A stretch of DNA of 64,000 nucleotides. Source: Ciona savignyi (taxonomy: Eukaryota > Chordata > Ascidiacea > Phlebobranchia > Cionidae). The stretch covers positions 41,783-105,782 of the forward strand of contig CH003417.1 in assembly GCA_000149265.1 (NCBI GenBank). Reading direction: 5' to 3'. Position 1 is the stretch's first letter; each line of letters opens with the position of its first letter. The position numbers and the translations under genes were made by a program. This document shows, piece after piece, positions 49,701 to 56,650 of this stretch. The notes under the pieces were generated by a model that did not search any database, was not told where the DNA came from, and worked only from the letters and a program-made list of their open reading frames with translations.

Positions 49701-50383
49701 GCGGCTTTACAATTGTCGAACCTACATTTCGAACAACTCTCGCTTAATTGCGGGTCTAGTTAATGCGCTACTTTAAGCGGTGTGTTCTTTATAAAAGCGT
49801 TTGGCGAGGATCAAAACGAGCGCTGCTAATTCATCGGACTGAGATTTTTATGGGATTACTCTTCCTCCGATAAAAGCGGGCATTATTCTTCAGCGAAAAT
49901 GCCTAATGCGGGAGAATCGCACGCTTTGAGTGCATCGCTCCTAAAATAGGACCGACGACCTTGTTATTTGCACATTTCCTTTGCGATTCAGTTAAGACGG
50001 ACATCGGGAGATGCAGTCTTCGCCGCTGGGTTTTGGCGCTCCATTCCCGGTAAAACGGCGGTCGATTTCCCGAGCGTGAATTGCATCTTACAATATATAA
50101 GCTACAATCGACAGAAGAAAACGCTTGTTAATAAAATTATCATAATCGCTAAATAAACAACTTAAACATGAAGATTGTAAATTTTCTGCACATATTAGGC
50201 CAGAAACGTATATTAAGTCGTGAACATAACGGCGTCGTTGATAAATTCGTCCACCGTAAAATCAGCGTCAAAATTAAGTTGAAAAATGCTGGTACATATA
50301 CATACCTTGTAAGGGTGGAGTTGAGGTGTAGCCATCGTTACGCTGTCCCATTTGCCGTGCATTGCTAAACCGTGAGGCATCAT
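22609..50383 (-). CDS. dach: dachshund (DACH1/2, dac) homologue, 15-16 coding exons
   Basis: DACH proteins are nuclear Ski/Sno-family co-regulators acting with Eya and Six factors in eye, limb and neural development. Numbering here starts at the Met of exon 2 (MDRPAY). Residues 11-120 form DACH box N, with ENTPSNNECRMVDLRG, AFDLFLKHLVGGLHTVYTKL and ILRGLGAIQPGVNRCKLI. Residues 117-123 hold RPGRPPK. Residues 241-300 match the vertebrate FIMMSHP..PPTS block and Ala-rich tract. Residues 392-480 form DACH box C, with LLRNIQGLLKVAADNA, RQERELREENEKKLL and a diverged coiled coil. Fifteen exons join with agreeing phases to 605 codons plus TAA. Exons 12-16 are all joined in phase 1. An extra upstream exon at 50,306-50,383 would add 26 residues. 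The C-terminus is Pro/Ser/Thr-rich and diverged. Family assignment is very secure; the exact 5' end, exon 11 start and last exon are less so. Confidence 0.93.
22825..22870 (+). mobile_element. SINE-II head fragment in dach intron
   Basis: GGTCGTGTGGCCGAATCG keeps box A (TGGCCGAATCG) and is followed by GTTAACGTATGTC. It begins about 25 bp upstream of the exon 16 acceptor on the gene strand. Confidence 0.65.
23145..23321 (-). CDS. dach: dach exon 15, Pro/Ser-rich segment
   Basis: The acceptor is ATTTTTTCCAG and the donor ACCG/GTGAGT, phase 1 to phase 1, 177 nt. It encodes NDMPMTSPQTASPPTSGGE, a further Pro/Gly/Ser stretch and TTFEAVFSARIAAAVQQAT. The codons are GC-rich compared with the flanking introns. 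Confidence 0.75.
23645..23749 (-). CDS. dach: dach exon 14, second half of DACH box C coiled coil
   Basis: The acceptor is TTTCTACACAG and the donor AACG/GTATGG, phase 1 to phase 1, 105 nt. It encodes DTLRRLSKEKHLTKALQAK and then VVLLQQNYGHDVPNN. The spacing of Leu and Lys matches the vertebrate QKRLKKEKK..KLQEALEFE segment, but the sequence is much diverged. Confidence 0.8.
23785..24010 (+). mobile_element. Two tandem SINE-II copies in a dach intron
   Basis: The first (23,785-23,885) has GGTCGTGTGGTTAACGCGAC and the body AACGAGCACATTATGGGTTC. The second (about 23,905-24,010) has TTTGTGGTCAAATAGTTAAC and ACGAATACGTCATTGG. They are head-to-tail, antisense to dach, and start about 35 bp upstream of exon 14. 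Confidence 0.8.
24011..26186. other. dach intron between exons 13 and 14
   Basis: This is unique AT-rich intron with a reversed SINE-II scrap near 24,060-24,115 and a TGACGTCA site at 24,869-24,876. CG-richer patches at 24,440-24,620 and 25,850-26,050 could be regulatory. I could not support an exon in them. Confidence 0.5.
26187..26270 (-). CDS. dach: dach exon 13, first half of DACH box C coiled coil
   Basis: The acceptor is ATTTTCGCAG and the donor CAAG/GTTGGT, phase 1 to phase 1, 84 nt. It encodes ELKLKVRQERELREENEK and then KLLESERLQ, directly alignable to the vertebrate TELKM..RERELRE.LEKQL segment. The donor at position +3 is T, so it is weak. Confidence 0.9.
26843..27300. repeat. 20-bp minisatellite abutting the dach exon 12 donor
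   Basis: About 16 units of CATGGAAGCACACTTATTTT (with ATGAAAG, ATAAAAG and GTACAC variants) run from about 26,880 to 27,290. Longer units containing ACGTACTTATTTCAATGGA lie at about 26,847 and 27,032. The array ends exactly in the splice donor of exon 12, and the units look like mutated copies of that exon-intron junction. Confidence 0.9.
27301..27498 (-). CDS. dach: dach exon 12, DACH box C core
   Basis: The acceptor is TTAATTTGCAG and the donor AATAA/GTACGT, phase 1 to phase 1, 198 nt. It encodes YKHEAKNDYPEVFRESARDA, then a short Ser/Gln stretch, then MQNLLRNIQGLLKVAADNA and LQEKRASIEI. NIQGLLKVA.DNA.EK is diagnostic of DACH. This exon is GC-rich against an AT-rich intron. Confidence 0.93.
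   Translation of the reverse strand: MTNTRRRTTTRKSSGNPRETPTPPGSTSAARRRAGRCRISSATSRDFSKSPPTTRACKRNAPPLK
27768..27870 (+). mobile_element. SINE-II copy in dach intron
   Basis: It contains GGTGTGGCCGAATGTTTAAC with box A, CCGACCGATTCATATACAG, AACGGTCCAAGTGACGAGCC and ATCATGGGTTCGAAACTT with box B. It is a good full-length example. Confidence 0.9.
28160..28315 (+). mobile_element. SINE-II fragments in dach intron
   Basis: A head fragment (ATGGTCGTGTGGCCG) at 28,160 leads into a reversed scrap (TCAGTTTTGAACCCATGACC), followed from about 28,215 by a plus-strand body with GACCTATACATTTACCG, AACAACGAGCCCATTATGG and GTTCGAAACT. Confidence 0.75.
28410..28620 (+). mobile_element. C/T-rich MITE with telomere-like core in dach intron
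   Basis: The left end GGGAAAGAGAGAGGGAGAAA leads to CAACACTAATCCCAACCCCA and CACTAACCCTAATACC, then TTTAGTGAGTAGTTTCACTC and a C/T-rich right end with TTCTCCTTTCGC. The ends are inverted repeats. Confidence 0.8.
28621..31074. other. dach intron between exons 11 and 12
   Basis: No exon could be supported here. The 29,570-30,060 part is CG-rich and unlike the surrounding intron; see the regulatory entry. A run of CCGCTAATT repeats lies at about 30,480-30,545, and a SINE-II head scrap in reverse near 30,655. Confidence 0.5.
29590..29983. promoter_or_regulatory. Candidate intronic enhancer: CRE, E-box and TAATCC cluster
   Basis: Within 394 bp I count three TGACGTCA sites (29,590; 29,687; 29,937), three CACGTG E-boxes (29,634; 29,656; 29,978) and two TAATCC sites (29,737; 29,789). 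The block is CG-rich inside an AT-rich intron. TAATCC is the site for K50 homeodomains such as Otx. The regulatory role is inferred only from site clustering. Confidence 0.4.
31075..31163 (-). CDS. dach: dach exon 11, linker
   Basis: It links the phase-2 end of exon 10 to the phase-1 start of exon 12. It encodes VGSIHESQNAETSGLGSS and then FDSKDALKDSQ. TPR..KDALKDS resembles vertebrate TP.ARDSLDKL. The donor CAAG/GTTCGT is weak and the acceptor CCACCAGCAG is plausible. Downstream in-frame AG sites would give shorter versions, so the 5' edge is uncertain. Confidence 0.55.
31206..31425. repeat. About 86-bp tandem repeat upstream of dach exon 11
   Basis: GGTAACTTCTGC(G/A)GACG(C/T)AAAAGTAGGGT recurs at 31,219, 31,306 and 31,391, with TAC(G/A)(C/T)ACA and ACTAAA.CACTATCA between copies. 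The periods are 87 and 85 bp, about 2.4 copies, with low divergence. Confidence 0.88.
31460..31518 (-). CDS. dach: dach exon 10
   Basis: The acceptor is GTCACACAG and the donor CACG/GTAAGT, phase 0 to phase 2, 59 nt. It encodes ANSQGMHHDKDSDEEVHTP. This sits where vertebrate DACH has its acidic, Ser-rich linker. The strong donor and phase agreement with exon 9 are the main support. Confidence 0.72.
32027..32146 (-). CDS. dach: dach exon 9, Ala-rich segment
   Basis: The acceptor is TTTTCCTGCAG and the donor AGG/GTAAGT, phase 0 to 0, 120 nt. It encodes LAQSHAAGGAMSS, eight alanines, QIAAGG and SSLHPNIVQSAVR. The Ala run followed by QI matches the vertebrate DACH MAAAAQI region. The alanine codons are a mixed GCT/GCA/GCC tract. 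Confidence 0.85.
32236..32385. repeat. 32-bp tandem repeat in dach intron
   Basis: TTTTCCAGCACTAAACTAGA recurs with starts at 32,266, 32,298, 32,330 and 32,362, an exact 32-bp period of about 4.5 copies. It lies between exons 8 and 9. Confidence 0.92.
32487..32651 (-). CDS. dach: dach exon 8, conserved central block
   Basis: The acceptor is CCGTCTACAG and the donor CAG/GTGGAC, phase 0 to 0, 165 nt. It encodes ALRHQYQQATSGLHNG, LDPQQLNPALAPFIMMSHPS and LFPSGIPPTSMAMLNHINQ. The FIMM.HP and GIPPTS.AM..N sequences are characteristic of DACH1/2. Confidence 0.93.
32937..33037 (-). CDS. dach: dach exon 7
   Basis: The acceptor is TTCTTCTTTTAG and the donor TTGCAG/GTAAGA, phase 1 to 0, 101 nt. It encodes SGSPKDDDKEHSGVSNSLTP and then DMHNPSANFAYLQ, an acidic, Ser-rich linker. 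Both splice sites are strong and the phases fit exons 6 and 8. Confidence 0.85.
33038..36740. other. dach intron between exons 6 and 7
   Basis: This is unique intron apart from one reversed SINE-II (34,590-34,695). A palindromic pair ACACGTCAC / GTGACGTGT lies at 34,153-34,180. The plus-strand open frame at 33,585-33,809 lacks any supporting signal. Confidence 0.5.
34590..34695 (-). mobile_element. SINE-II copy, reversed, in dach intron
   Basis: It shows CTCAGTGTCGAACCCGTTAT, CTAAAACCGATTTTTCTATA, TATCGGTCGCGTTAACCATT and CAGCCACACGACCG, a full reversed copy. Confidence 0.9.
36741..36825 (-). CDS. dach: dach exon 6
   Basis: The acceptor is TTCCTTCCACAG and the donor CGAA/GTAAGT, phase 0 to 1, 85 nt. 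It encodes SIMNQNEISMLHKRMRMDSA and then HDQGHERR. The basic KRMRMD..H stretch sits where vertebrate DACH has MKVKKIKLEAM, a candidate nuclear localisation segment. Confidence 0.82.
36900..37130 (-). mobile_element. SINE-I copy, reversed, in dach intron
   Basis: It reads ATAGGATAGGATGGGATAAT, TTAACACACAGGCAATCGTC, CGCGCCCACCGTCGGGTTAC, TTGTAGTGTGTTGTGTATGA, GCAATGTTCGTTAAGTGCC. It lies about 75 bp upstream of exon 6 on the gene strand. Confidence 0.93.
37565..37665 (-). mobile_element. SINE-II copy, reversed, in dach intron
   Basis: It shows GGGTCAAGTTTCGAATCCGT, AGAACCGTTTTAAATAACTA and CAATCGCGCTAACCATTCGG, ending in CCACC. The 5' head is truncated. Confidence 0.8.
37725..37905. repeat. 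Irregular TCTGAAATA repeat beside dach exon 5 donor
   Basis: About eight or more CTGAAA units occur in 180 bp, mixed with a duplicated ATATCGTCCC / CGTCCCCCAA block at 37,805-37,865. On the gene strand these read TTTCAG, an acceptor-like hexamer, and they begin about 10 bp after the exon 5 donor. Confidence 0.8.
37914..38010 (-). CDS. dach: dach exon 5, end of DACH box N
   Basis: The acceptor is TTGTTTTTCAG and the donor AAAC/GTAAGT, phase 2 to 0, 97 nt. The split Ser codon is followed by RPGRPPKRYPMLPPTTDLMS and HHASMRNNAVAN. SRPGRPPKR is an invariant DACH sequence that closes the N-terminal domain. Confidence 0.93.
38011..44717. other. Large dach intron between exons 4 and 5
   Basis: About 6.7 kb with no supported exon. 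It is mostly unique sequence, with CG-richer islands at 38,740-39,430 and 39,600-40,400 (including TGACGTCA at 39,805 and GTCACGTGAC at 39,939), and a two-copy 'AAAATTCAACTT' duplication at 40,555-40,680. Unlike other introns it has almost no SINEs, which could mean it is kept clear for regulatory sequence. Confidence 0.45.
44216..44352. repeat. 24-bp tandem repeat rich in CAATTG
   Basis: Units of the form AGTTGTATTACAATTGACTAAATT alternate with a second version (TTGTATTGTAATTGAA), about 5.7 copies. They lie in the dach intron about 370 bp downstream of exon 4. Confidence 0.88.
44718..44824 (-). CDS. dach: dach exon 4, DACH box N core
   Basis: The acceptor is CATTTTTGCAG and the donor CCAG/GTTTGT, phase 0 to 2, 107 nt. 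It encodes VRILRGLGAIQPGVNRCKLI and TRKDFEILYQDCTTA, nearly identical to vertebrate DACH1/2. This is the most conserved exon in the window. Confidence 0.97.
44946..45047 (-). CDS. dach: dach exon 3, DACH box N
   Basis: The acceptor is TTCTTTCACAG and the donor GAGCAG/GTAAAG, phase 0 to 0, 102 nt. It encodes AFDLFLKHLVGGLHTVYTKL and then KRLSISPVVCNVEQ, differing from vertebrate DACH at only about two positions. The exon 3-4 intron is 121 nt. Confidence 0.97.
45355..45383. promoter_or_regulatory. CRE pair in dach intron 2
   Basis: TGTGACGTCACAA at 45,353 and CCGACGTCACAATG at 45,374 lie 13 bp apart. Paired full and near-full CRE/ATF sites in the intron between exons 2 and 3 suggest a control element, but this rests on motif spacing alone. 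Confidence 0.3.
45991..46128 (-). CDS. dach: dach exon 2, start of DACH box N
   Basis: It encodes MDRPAYSTPPPVENTPSNN, ECRMVDLRGSKVASFSLG and CDEYICLPQ, ending at CCCCAG/GTAACT. An acceptor TTGTTCCAG lies directly before the ATG, so it is an internal exon, a trans-spliced first exon, or a first exon read from an ATG further up (MLNLFQ from 46,146, in frame). Vertebrate DACH has YSTP.PVENTP.NNECKMVELRG here. Confidence 0.93.
46155..46375 (+). mobile_element. Two tandem SINE-II copies upstream of dach exon 2
   Basis: The first (46,155-46,260) reads TGTGTGGCCGAATGTTTAAT, then AAAAACGGTCTAAGGGACG and CATGGATTCGAAC. The second (46,275-46,375) reads ATCGTGTGGCCAAATGGTTT, then AAAAAACGGACTTGGTAAG and AAGGATTCGAAAC. 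They are head-to-tail, antisense to dach. Confidence 0.88.
46380..50305. other. Upstream intron or flank of dach
   Basis: No exon is supported. Decayed SINE-II scraps lie at about 46,790-46,860 and 47,955-48,030. Overlapping open frames at 47,010-47,630 on both strands (up to 99 codons) show no splice sites or family match and are probably chance. Confidence 0.45.
50306..50383 (-). CDS. dach: Provisional dach exon 1
   Basis: An ATG-ATG start leads to MMPHGLAMHGKWDSVTMA and TPQLHPYK, ending at TACAAG/GTATGT, a strong donor, in phase 0. That is the phase needed to join exon 2 at MDRPAY. There is no recognisable similarity to known DACH N-termini, which vary greatly. It could belong to another gene or be chance. 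Confidence 0.45.
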
Positions 50384-52067
50384 AAGTGTAAATTCGGTTA
50401 TGCTCTTCAAAACTAATAACCTTCAAGAAAAAGAAACAATTAAAGAAAACTTCAAAAGTCGGTCAACTGGTATGTTTGACCGAGTAATTATCAGTGCGTT
50501 TCGGATTTAAATCATCAAACACTAAATGTACTGTCTACAGAAAACATTTTTATCTAGAAAACTTAATTTGTAGTGGTAGTCTGAATTGAAGCGGTACGCT
50601 TAATCCGTTAACGGCGTTGATTGGTTATAAAAAAAAACTTGGCAAAGATGCAACAAATTCTGCTAAAACTCCGAACAACCCTAATCTGCCTGTTCCGCGT
50701 AAACTGGCATTCCGCAAATAAAACACATGTTCGAATTCCAGGAGACTAGCGACGGCCCGAACAGGAAGGTAAAAATACCCCGGCCGGGCGAGAGAAAGAG
50801 AGAACTCTCTCCGCCTGTGCAACTTCTCAACAATTGCTATGATCTGCGATGTCTGTCGAAAACAGCCTGCCAAGCTAGCATGGTATAAGGCTTAACAAAG
50901 TGAAGCCGATTTTAAAGGAAATAACTCGGATATCAAGCAAACCCGCTCTCAGTGATTGCTTCCATATTGAGTGCGTCCCACCATCTGACAAAAAGCATTT
51001 TTTCTCGAAATATGATTTCAGCGTCACCGTATGACTGCGTATCTGGAGCGGCTACCAAAATCGCTAGAACCGACTTTGAAATGAGTAAACTTGAACTGTG
51101 TACAACTTCCTATCTAATATTACCTGTACAAGTTGTTCTTCCTAAAAGTATCACAGAATACATTAGTTCACTATACCACTACCGCAGCCTATAGCGCTAA
51201 CAACTAAATTAACTTATGCAAATCCCTGTACCTTCGCCGCGGCGTCTTTCTTTCTGACGTCACAGTAGCATTTCTCTCGTCTATAATCGAGCGTCCTTCC
51301 ACATGTCCATTGTTTACCAGCAGCCGTTTTTAATCGCGCCGGAGACGGATCTAAACTAATATTGCAATGTTTATAGAAATAACTCGAATCGCAATCGACC
51401 GCCGCACATATGCACGGGTTAACTCGCAGTAATTACAATTACATTGGCGCTGGACGCAATAAGTCCTTGCTTGTTTACTTTCGCCACAGCGGCCATGTCT
51501 AAAGGGTAGGGCCATGCGTAAACAATAACATTTAATACCATTATATTTACTGGTTAAAGTACGCCGCTACCTCGCAATTACGAACAAGTACAGCGCATGT
51601 GTTTACGCGACCACTGTAACCAACTTAAGTACTAACAGACGATAATGAAATCCGGATTTCTGGGGTGATTGTCATTCGGTAAAACGGCAAATATTGAAAT
51701 ATTTTTCTTGAAAGGTGACGTCACGGAATGACGTCGTTAACAGGAATGTACATAGGGCGGATGTACTCAGCGGCTTATTTTAGCAGAAAACCAATACTTA
51801 TTGGAAATAAGTTATGACAAATCCGATTAGATTGAATAACTAGAAGGGTAAAATTTAAAAAAAACCTCCGACTGAAAAGGTTAAAACCGCTTTTTCTTAC
51901 TTTACTGTATTGGGTGGAAGTTAACCTAAGTGTCAACGATCAAGTATGACCTTCATTTGGTAATAGCGTTTTTTTTCACTGACACTTACTAAATGCTGCC
52001 TTGGTTTGTCGTCATCGCTTAATCAGTGCAACCGTAACGAATAAGGCAAGAATTGGATATTGAATGT
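50384..52067. promoter_or_regulatory. Possible dach promoter-proximal region
   Basis: This lies upstream of provisional exon 1. It has a C/T- and CG-rich block at 50,750-50,830 and TGACGTCA sites at 51,255 and 51,716, plus a TGACGTCG at 51,728. I see no TATA box linked to exon 1. The regulatory label is inferred from position and motifs. Confidence 0.25.
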
Positions 52068-52345
52068 AGGGTAGGATATTTATGTTTATACTTGTGAATG
52101 GGAAAACCAAGCGTGTTAACACAAGGGCAATCGTCAGAACACCTCGCGCCCGCCGTCGGTTTACCGGAGCTATTGCAGTGAGTTGTGTATAATTTTCACC
52201 ATTTCATAAATTTGGTACAACCCGTTAATTAACTGGATTCAGGCAATGTCCGTTAAGTGGCTTGTCCAAGGACTGAACCGAAATCGATCCCACAACGTTG
52301 TAACTGGCCACCACCACTCTAACCCACTGAGCTGAACGGCCGGAA
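52068..52345 (-). mobile_element. Full-length SINE-I, reversed
   Basis: It runs from the reversed tail (GGTAGGATATTTATGTTTAT) through TTAACACAAGGGCAATCGTC and GCAATGTCCGTTAAGTGG to the tRNA-like head (CCACCACTCTAACCCACTGA, GCTGAACGGCCG). Confidence 0.93.
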
Positions 52346-52444
52346 TAACTTACAAACGTTGACAACACTCTTCTCCCAACCTAGAGATAAAAATCAGTTG
52401 CAATAATAACGAAAATATGCAAGTTTTAAAGGTCGCGTCGTTTT

Positions 52445-53200
52445 AAATTTCAATGTTTTTTTGTTATTTTTAATCGAACTTTCATAAAATATGTGATTTG
52501 GGATATAAAAAGTAACTAAACCGTTTACACAACAACAAAAATATAAAACTGAAGAGTAATTCATGAATATGTAAACTGTATACCAAAATAATATACGTGT
52601 TTTTTTTCAAGGAGAACAATTCCATATGTACAAACAGTAAATTTTTTTTTGAACTTTTATAAAATATATAATTTGGAATAAAAAAATTAACAACCGTTTT
52701 TAGAAACAAAAATATAATTAACTAAAAAGTAATGCATAATTATTAAGCTATATACTAAACCACGAGACATGTTTTCTTTAAAGAACAATTTCATATGTAC
52801 AGATGTTTTTCTTGTTTTTTTTTAATTTGAAACTCTAATAAAATATATAATTTGGAATAGAAAAAGAAACAAACCCGTTTCAGACAAAAAAAACATAATT
52901 AACTAAAAAGTAATGCATAATTCTTTAGCTATATGCTAAACCACGAGACGTGTTTTCTTTAAAGAACAATTTCATATGTACAGATATGTTAGATCTGAAA
53001 GAAACTTTAAATTCCGATGTTTTTCTTGTGTTTTTTTAATATGAAACCCTAATTAAATATATAATTTGGAATAGAAAAGGAATCTAACCCGTTTCAGACA
53101 AAAAAACATAATTAACTAAAAAGTAATGCATTATTCTTGAGCTATATACTAAACCACGTAATATGTTTTCTTTAAACAGAACGATTCCATATGACAGTTG
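52445..53200. repeat. AT-rich tandem repeat, four copies of about 175-210 bp
   Basis: Each copy has TATATAATTTGGAATA, then CCGTTT(C/T)AGA, AATTAACTAAAAAGTAATGC, TATACTAAACCACGAGA and AACAATTTCATATGTACAGA. The AGTAATGCAT landmark lies at about 52,555 (diverged), 52,729, 52,910 and 53,123. Confidence 0.85.
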
Positions 53201-55334
53201 TGTATAGCTAAAAGAGATGAGAAGTAGGTCGACGTCACGTGCGACGATAATAAAAGATAATAGACAGTTAAATGTGCTGACATTTTCTGCATAATTTGTC
53301 GTCTGAATTATTCATTGGGCGTTTAAATTTAAGGGTATTTGTGGTCAAAACAGCGAAGTAATGACATTCTTAATTTGTAATACTGCGTTTTGGGTGACAT
53401 GGTAGCGTACAGGAGCAAGATTAAAAGAGAATGTTGGGGTTGTTTAGCACGTTTGTTTATTTGTTCGTCGGGTTAGCTCAAATGACAGAGAGTAGGACCG
53501 CCAACAGAAAAGTTATGGGATCGAAACTACCCGTCACCAAGTATTCTTGATTAAGACGGGACCAAGTGGAGTAGCAACGTCTTAATAATAAACAACACAA
53601 TAAAATATAATCAGTAACATGACGGTGCATACGAGGTTATCTAGCGAAAGACCGCAATTCAGCTGCGTTTTCCCATTCATAAGGATGCCACATAATTGTC
53701 CTATTTAAAAAAAAGGATTATAGGATATACATTTTGTTATTTCTGTACTTTTAAGCGATTTGTTTGAAGAAGACAGCATATATTGAGTGGTCTAGTTTCA
53801 ATAAGCCAGCGGTTGGTTTCGATACCACGATCTTTCTGGCTGTATGACGCTTTATAAAACAAACTGAACAAGTATACCAACTAAATGATTAAAATTAGTG
53901 GTAGCTCAATATATATCCAGATTCAGTTATCATTAACAACCGTTGTAGCTCTTACACAAGGTGGCAACAGTTAAATGACGGAATCTAACTCTAACCCGTT
54001 TCACAGTCATGCTAATCTCAAGCCAAGAACTGACCCAAACCTTAATAACCTGACCTTATACTTTTAATGTACGCTTTCTCCAATTGTTCTTTAAATTATG
54101 TTCATCAAGGAGATACCGCGAATCTTCGATCTTTGAACATGCTGGTTCCGGTTTTAAGTACTATCCACCGATCTATTTATATATGCATATTAATATTTTA
54201 TTTATTATTGTGTATTATTTTTAGGAACTGATTATGCCCTTGCGGCGAAGTCCGTACTACAGAACAAATCAAGTTAATAGATTTTCGATAGTCAGTATAC
54301 AAGCTTATATGGACCGTATTTTTAGAACAGCCCTCAGAATAACAATTTTAGAGGTGCGAAAATTGCAAGTTTTGTGTGTTATCATCTGTTCAGAACTTTT
54401 GCTGGAGAGAAAACACTTTCGTTTGCATAGAAATAGAAATAAATAGCAAAGGTACCGATTAACATAACAGATACGAAAACAACATCCAAAACTAGGAGAG
54501 AGATGTACCATAAGCTCTGCATAGTTGTACAGCAGATGCAAATCTCAGGCCAAAATTCATTTTCTCTGACAAACTTTCTCCCAAATAGCTGCGGTTGGTT
54601 GTTTTGGAATGTTGAAGGCAACAGATAATGCTCGCTTTGTTAAAACATAACCCGATGGCCTGCCACTAATGACCAGCGACATTAGGTTAAATTCGCCGTA
54701 TCGTAAATGTATTTTCATATCATAAATATATTTCGCCGTATCGTGAATATATTGAAATGGCTAAATAAAGCGAGTTGTATCTCCGAAATCAAAAACGAGA
54801 AAAACCAATAACATTCGAATTTAAAACTAGATTCTATCGGAGTTAAATCGTTAAATGAATATTTTTACTTTAATCTAATGATCTAATCTAAAACTAAATT
54901 CTATGCCATTATAATCTTTAAATGAACATTTTTAGTATGTGTTTTAAAAATAGAAATACGGAAATGCATTAGAGTATTACGCTTAAGAGCACTAGTTCCA
55001 GAGATAAAAATACTAAATAGAATCCAACGTACAATACCCAACTAGCTTGTGCGAACTTTGTTGCGTAATGCACATACTTAGCACGGCATCCGATTGCCGT
55101 AAACAGTACGTTTTCCAAATTTTTATCAAAAGACCATATTTGTGTTTTAATCGTTAAAACAAAAACTAAACTAAACAGCTCACTAAATAAACGTTGTCTT
55201 CAAGAGGAAGTTAAAAAAGGTGGCAATGATCCGATGGTTCCAAGCCGATTTTCTAGGTTGTAGTAACAATCAATACCAACCGCACATAGCTATGCCCGCA
55301 TGACCTCGACTGAGTGCACGTGGTATCCGTAGGC
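53201..55334. other. Intergenic stretch
   Basis: No supported gene. A decayed C/T-rich MITE core (TCTAACTCTAACCCGTTTC, TAATCTCAAGCCAAGAACTG) lies at about 53,985-54,080. Small internal duplications with TTTCGCCGTATCGTGAATAT are near 54,700. Confidence 0.5.
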
Positions 55335-55533
55335 ACGTGCAGGCATTTTGCCTGAACGCAGTAGAATAACGAGTTCAACCAAATTGACGGAACGTCTGAT
55401 TCATACACAGCACACTGCAATAGCTGCAGTAACCCGACGGTGGGCGTAAGGTGATCTGACGATCACTCGTGTGTTAACGCCCTTTGCATTTTCCTATTCA
55501 CAAGGATAAATATAAATATCCTATCCTATTTCA
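55335..55533 (+). mobile_element. SINE-I copy, head truncated
   Basis: It contains CACGTGCAGGCATTTTGCC, CAATAGCTGCAGTAACCCGA, GGTGATCTGACGATCACTCG and AAATATCCTATCCTATTT. The tRNA-like head is lost. Confidence 0.9.
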
Positions 55534-55684
55534 ACCCCTTCGTTTCTAAGTTACAAAATTCCAACACAGTTTACGTTTTCTGCTCTTAACATTCCTTTTG
55601 CTTTTTTCGTCGAACTTTCTCAGTTTTCCAGATTTGATTTCGTGTTAATGGCTCCTGCGGCGTTCTGTAGCAACAGCGAAGGAG

Positions 55685-55890
55685 GGAAAGAGGGATAGAG
55701 AGAAGGAGGGAAACTTCTCACTAAAACTATGGAAACTAAATTTAACCCTACTCTAAACACTAATCTTAACCCCAGAACTAACCCTAACTCCAACCCCAAC
55801 TTTAAAACTAACTCTTATTTCCTAATCTTCATTTTAGTGTGCAAGTTTCCCTCTTTTTATCCTTTACGCTTTCCCTCCTTTTAGTTTCCC
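55685..55890 (+). mobile_element. C/T-rich MITE with telomere-like core, best copy
   Basis: It starts GGGAAAGAGGGATAGAGAGA, continues with AACTTCTCACTAAAACTATG, TTTAACCCTACTCTAAACAC, ACCCCAGAACTAACCCTAAC and ATCTTCATTTTAGTGTGCA, and ends TTTACGCTTTCCCTCCTTTT. The terminal inverted repeats are clear. No reading frame is present. Confidence 0.85.
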
Positions 55891-56039
55891 ACATTCTGTG
55901 TTTATTTTTACTCCATCGTTTAGCAGTAAGCATCGGGGATAAACAGAGAACTTCTTGTGGCGCTTGGATTTTCTTGCAAAACCTGGACAAGTGATACGCA
56001 AAACTGGCCCAAATAGGATTAAATGGGCGTGGTATATTT

Positions 56040-56650
56040 ATCAATTTTGAACTGTGTACAAATATAACTTGTATATAGGAAACATGGACTTTGTTGGTTA
56101 TATGAGGTAACGAGTTTTTTCCAGTGATACGGAGAATTTGTTGGACTTGTTTATATAAATTTATAATTGACATATAACATGTAACATAGAAAACATGTAC
56201 CTAGTTGTTTATATACGATTTTTCTACCCAAAAAATTTGTTCTTTAGGTTTTGTTTATATAATTTTCGGATTGACCTTATATAATTCGTAGCATAGAAAA
56301 CATGTACCTAGTTGGTTATACAGAATGTAAAATTTTTTCTTCCAAAAATGTTGTTTTTCTACATTTTTTCGGTTCGTTTATAATTTTTTTAGATTGACCT
56401 ATAATTCGTGACATAAAAAAAATTGACCTATTTGGTTGTATATGACTTTTCTTCACAAAAAAGTTTTTTTCGAGATTTTGTTAGACCTTGTTTATATAAT
56501 TTTTGGATCTACCTATAATTTGTAATATAGAACACGCTGACCTGCTGTTTAGTTGTATATGACTTTTCTTCACAAAAAAGTTGTTTTCGAGATTTCGTTG
56601 GACTTGTTTATATAATTTTTGATTGACCTAGATAATAAATGGGAATGTAG
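56040..56650. repeat. About 110-bp AT-rich tandem repeat, five copies
   Basis: AGAAAACATGTACCTAGTTG (with variants) recurs at about 56,080, 56,191, 56,298, 56,415 and 56,527, each followed by a T-rich block and TTGTTTATATAATTTT, then a GATTGACCTATA motif. Confidence 0.85.
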
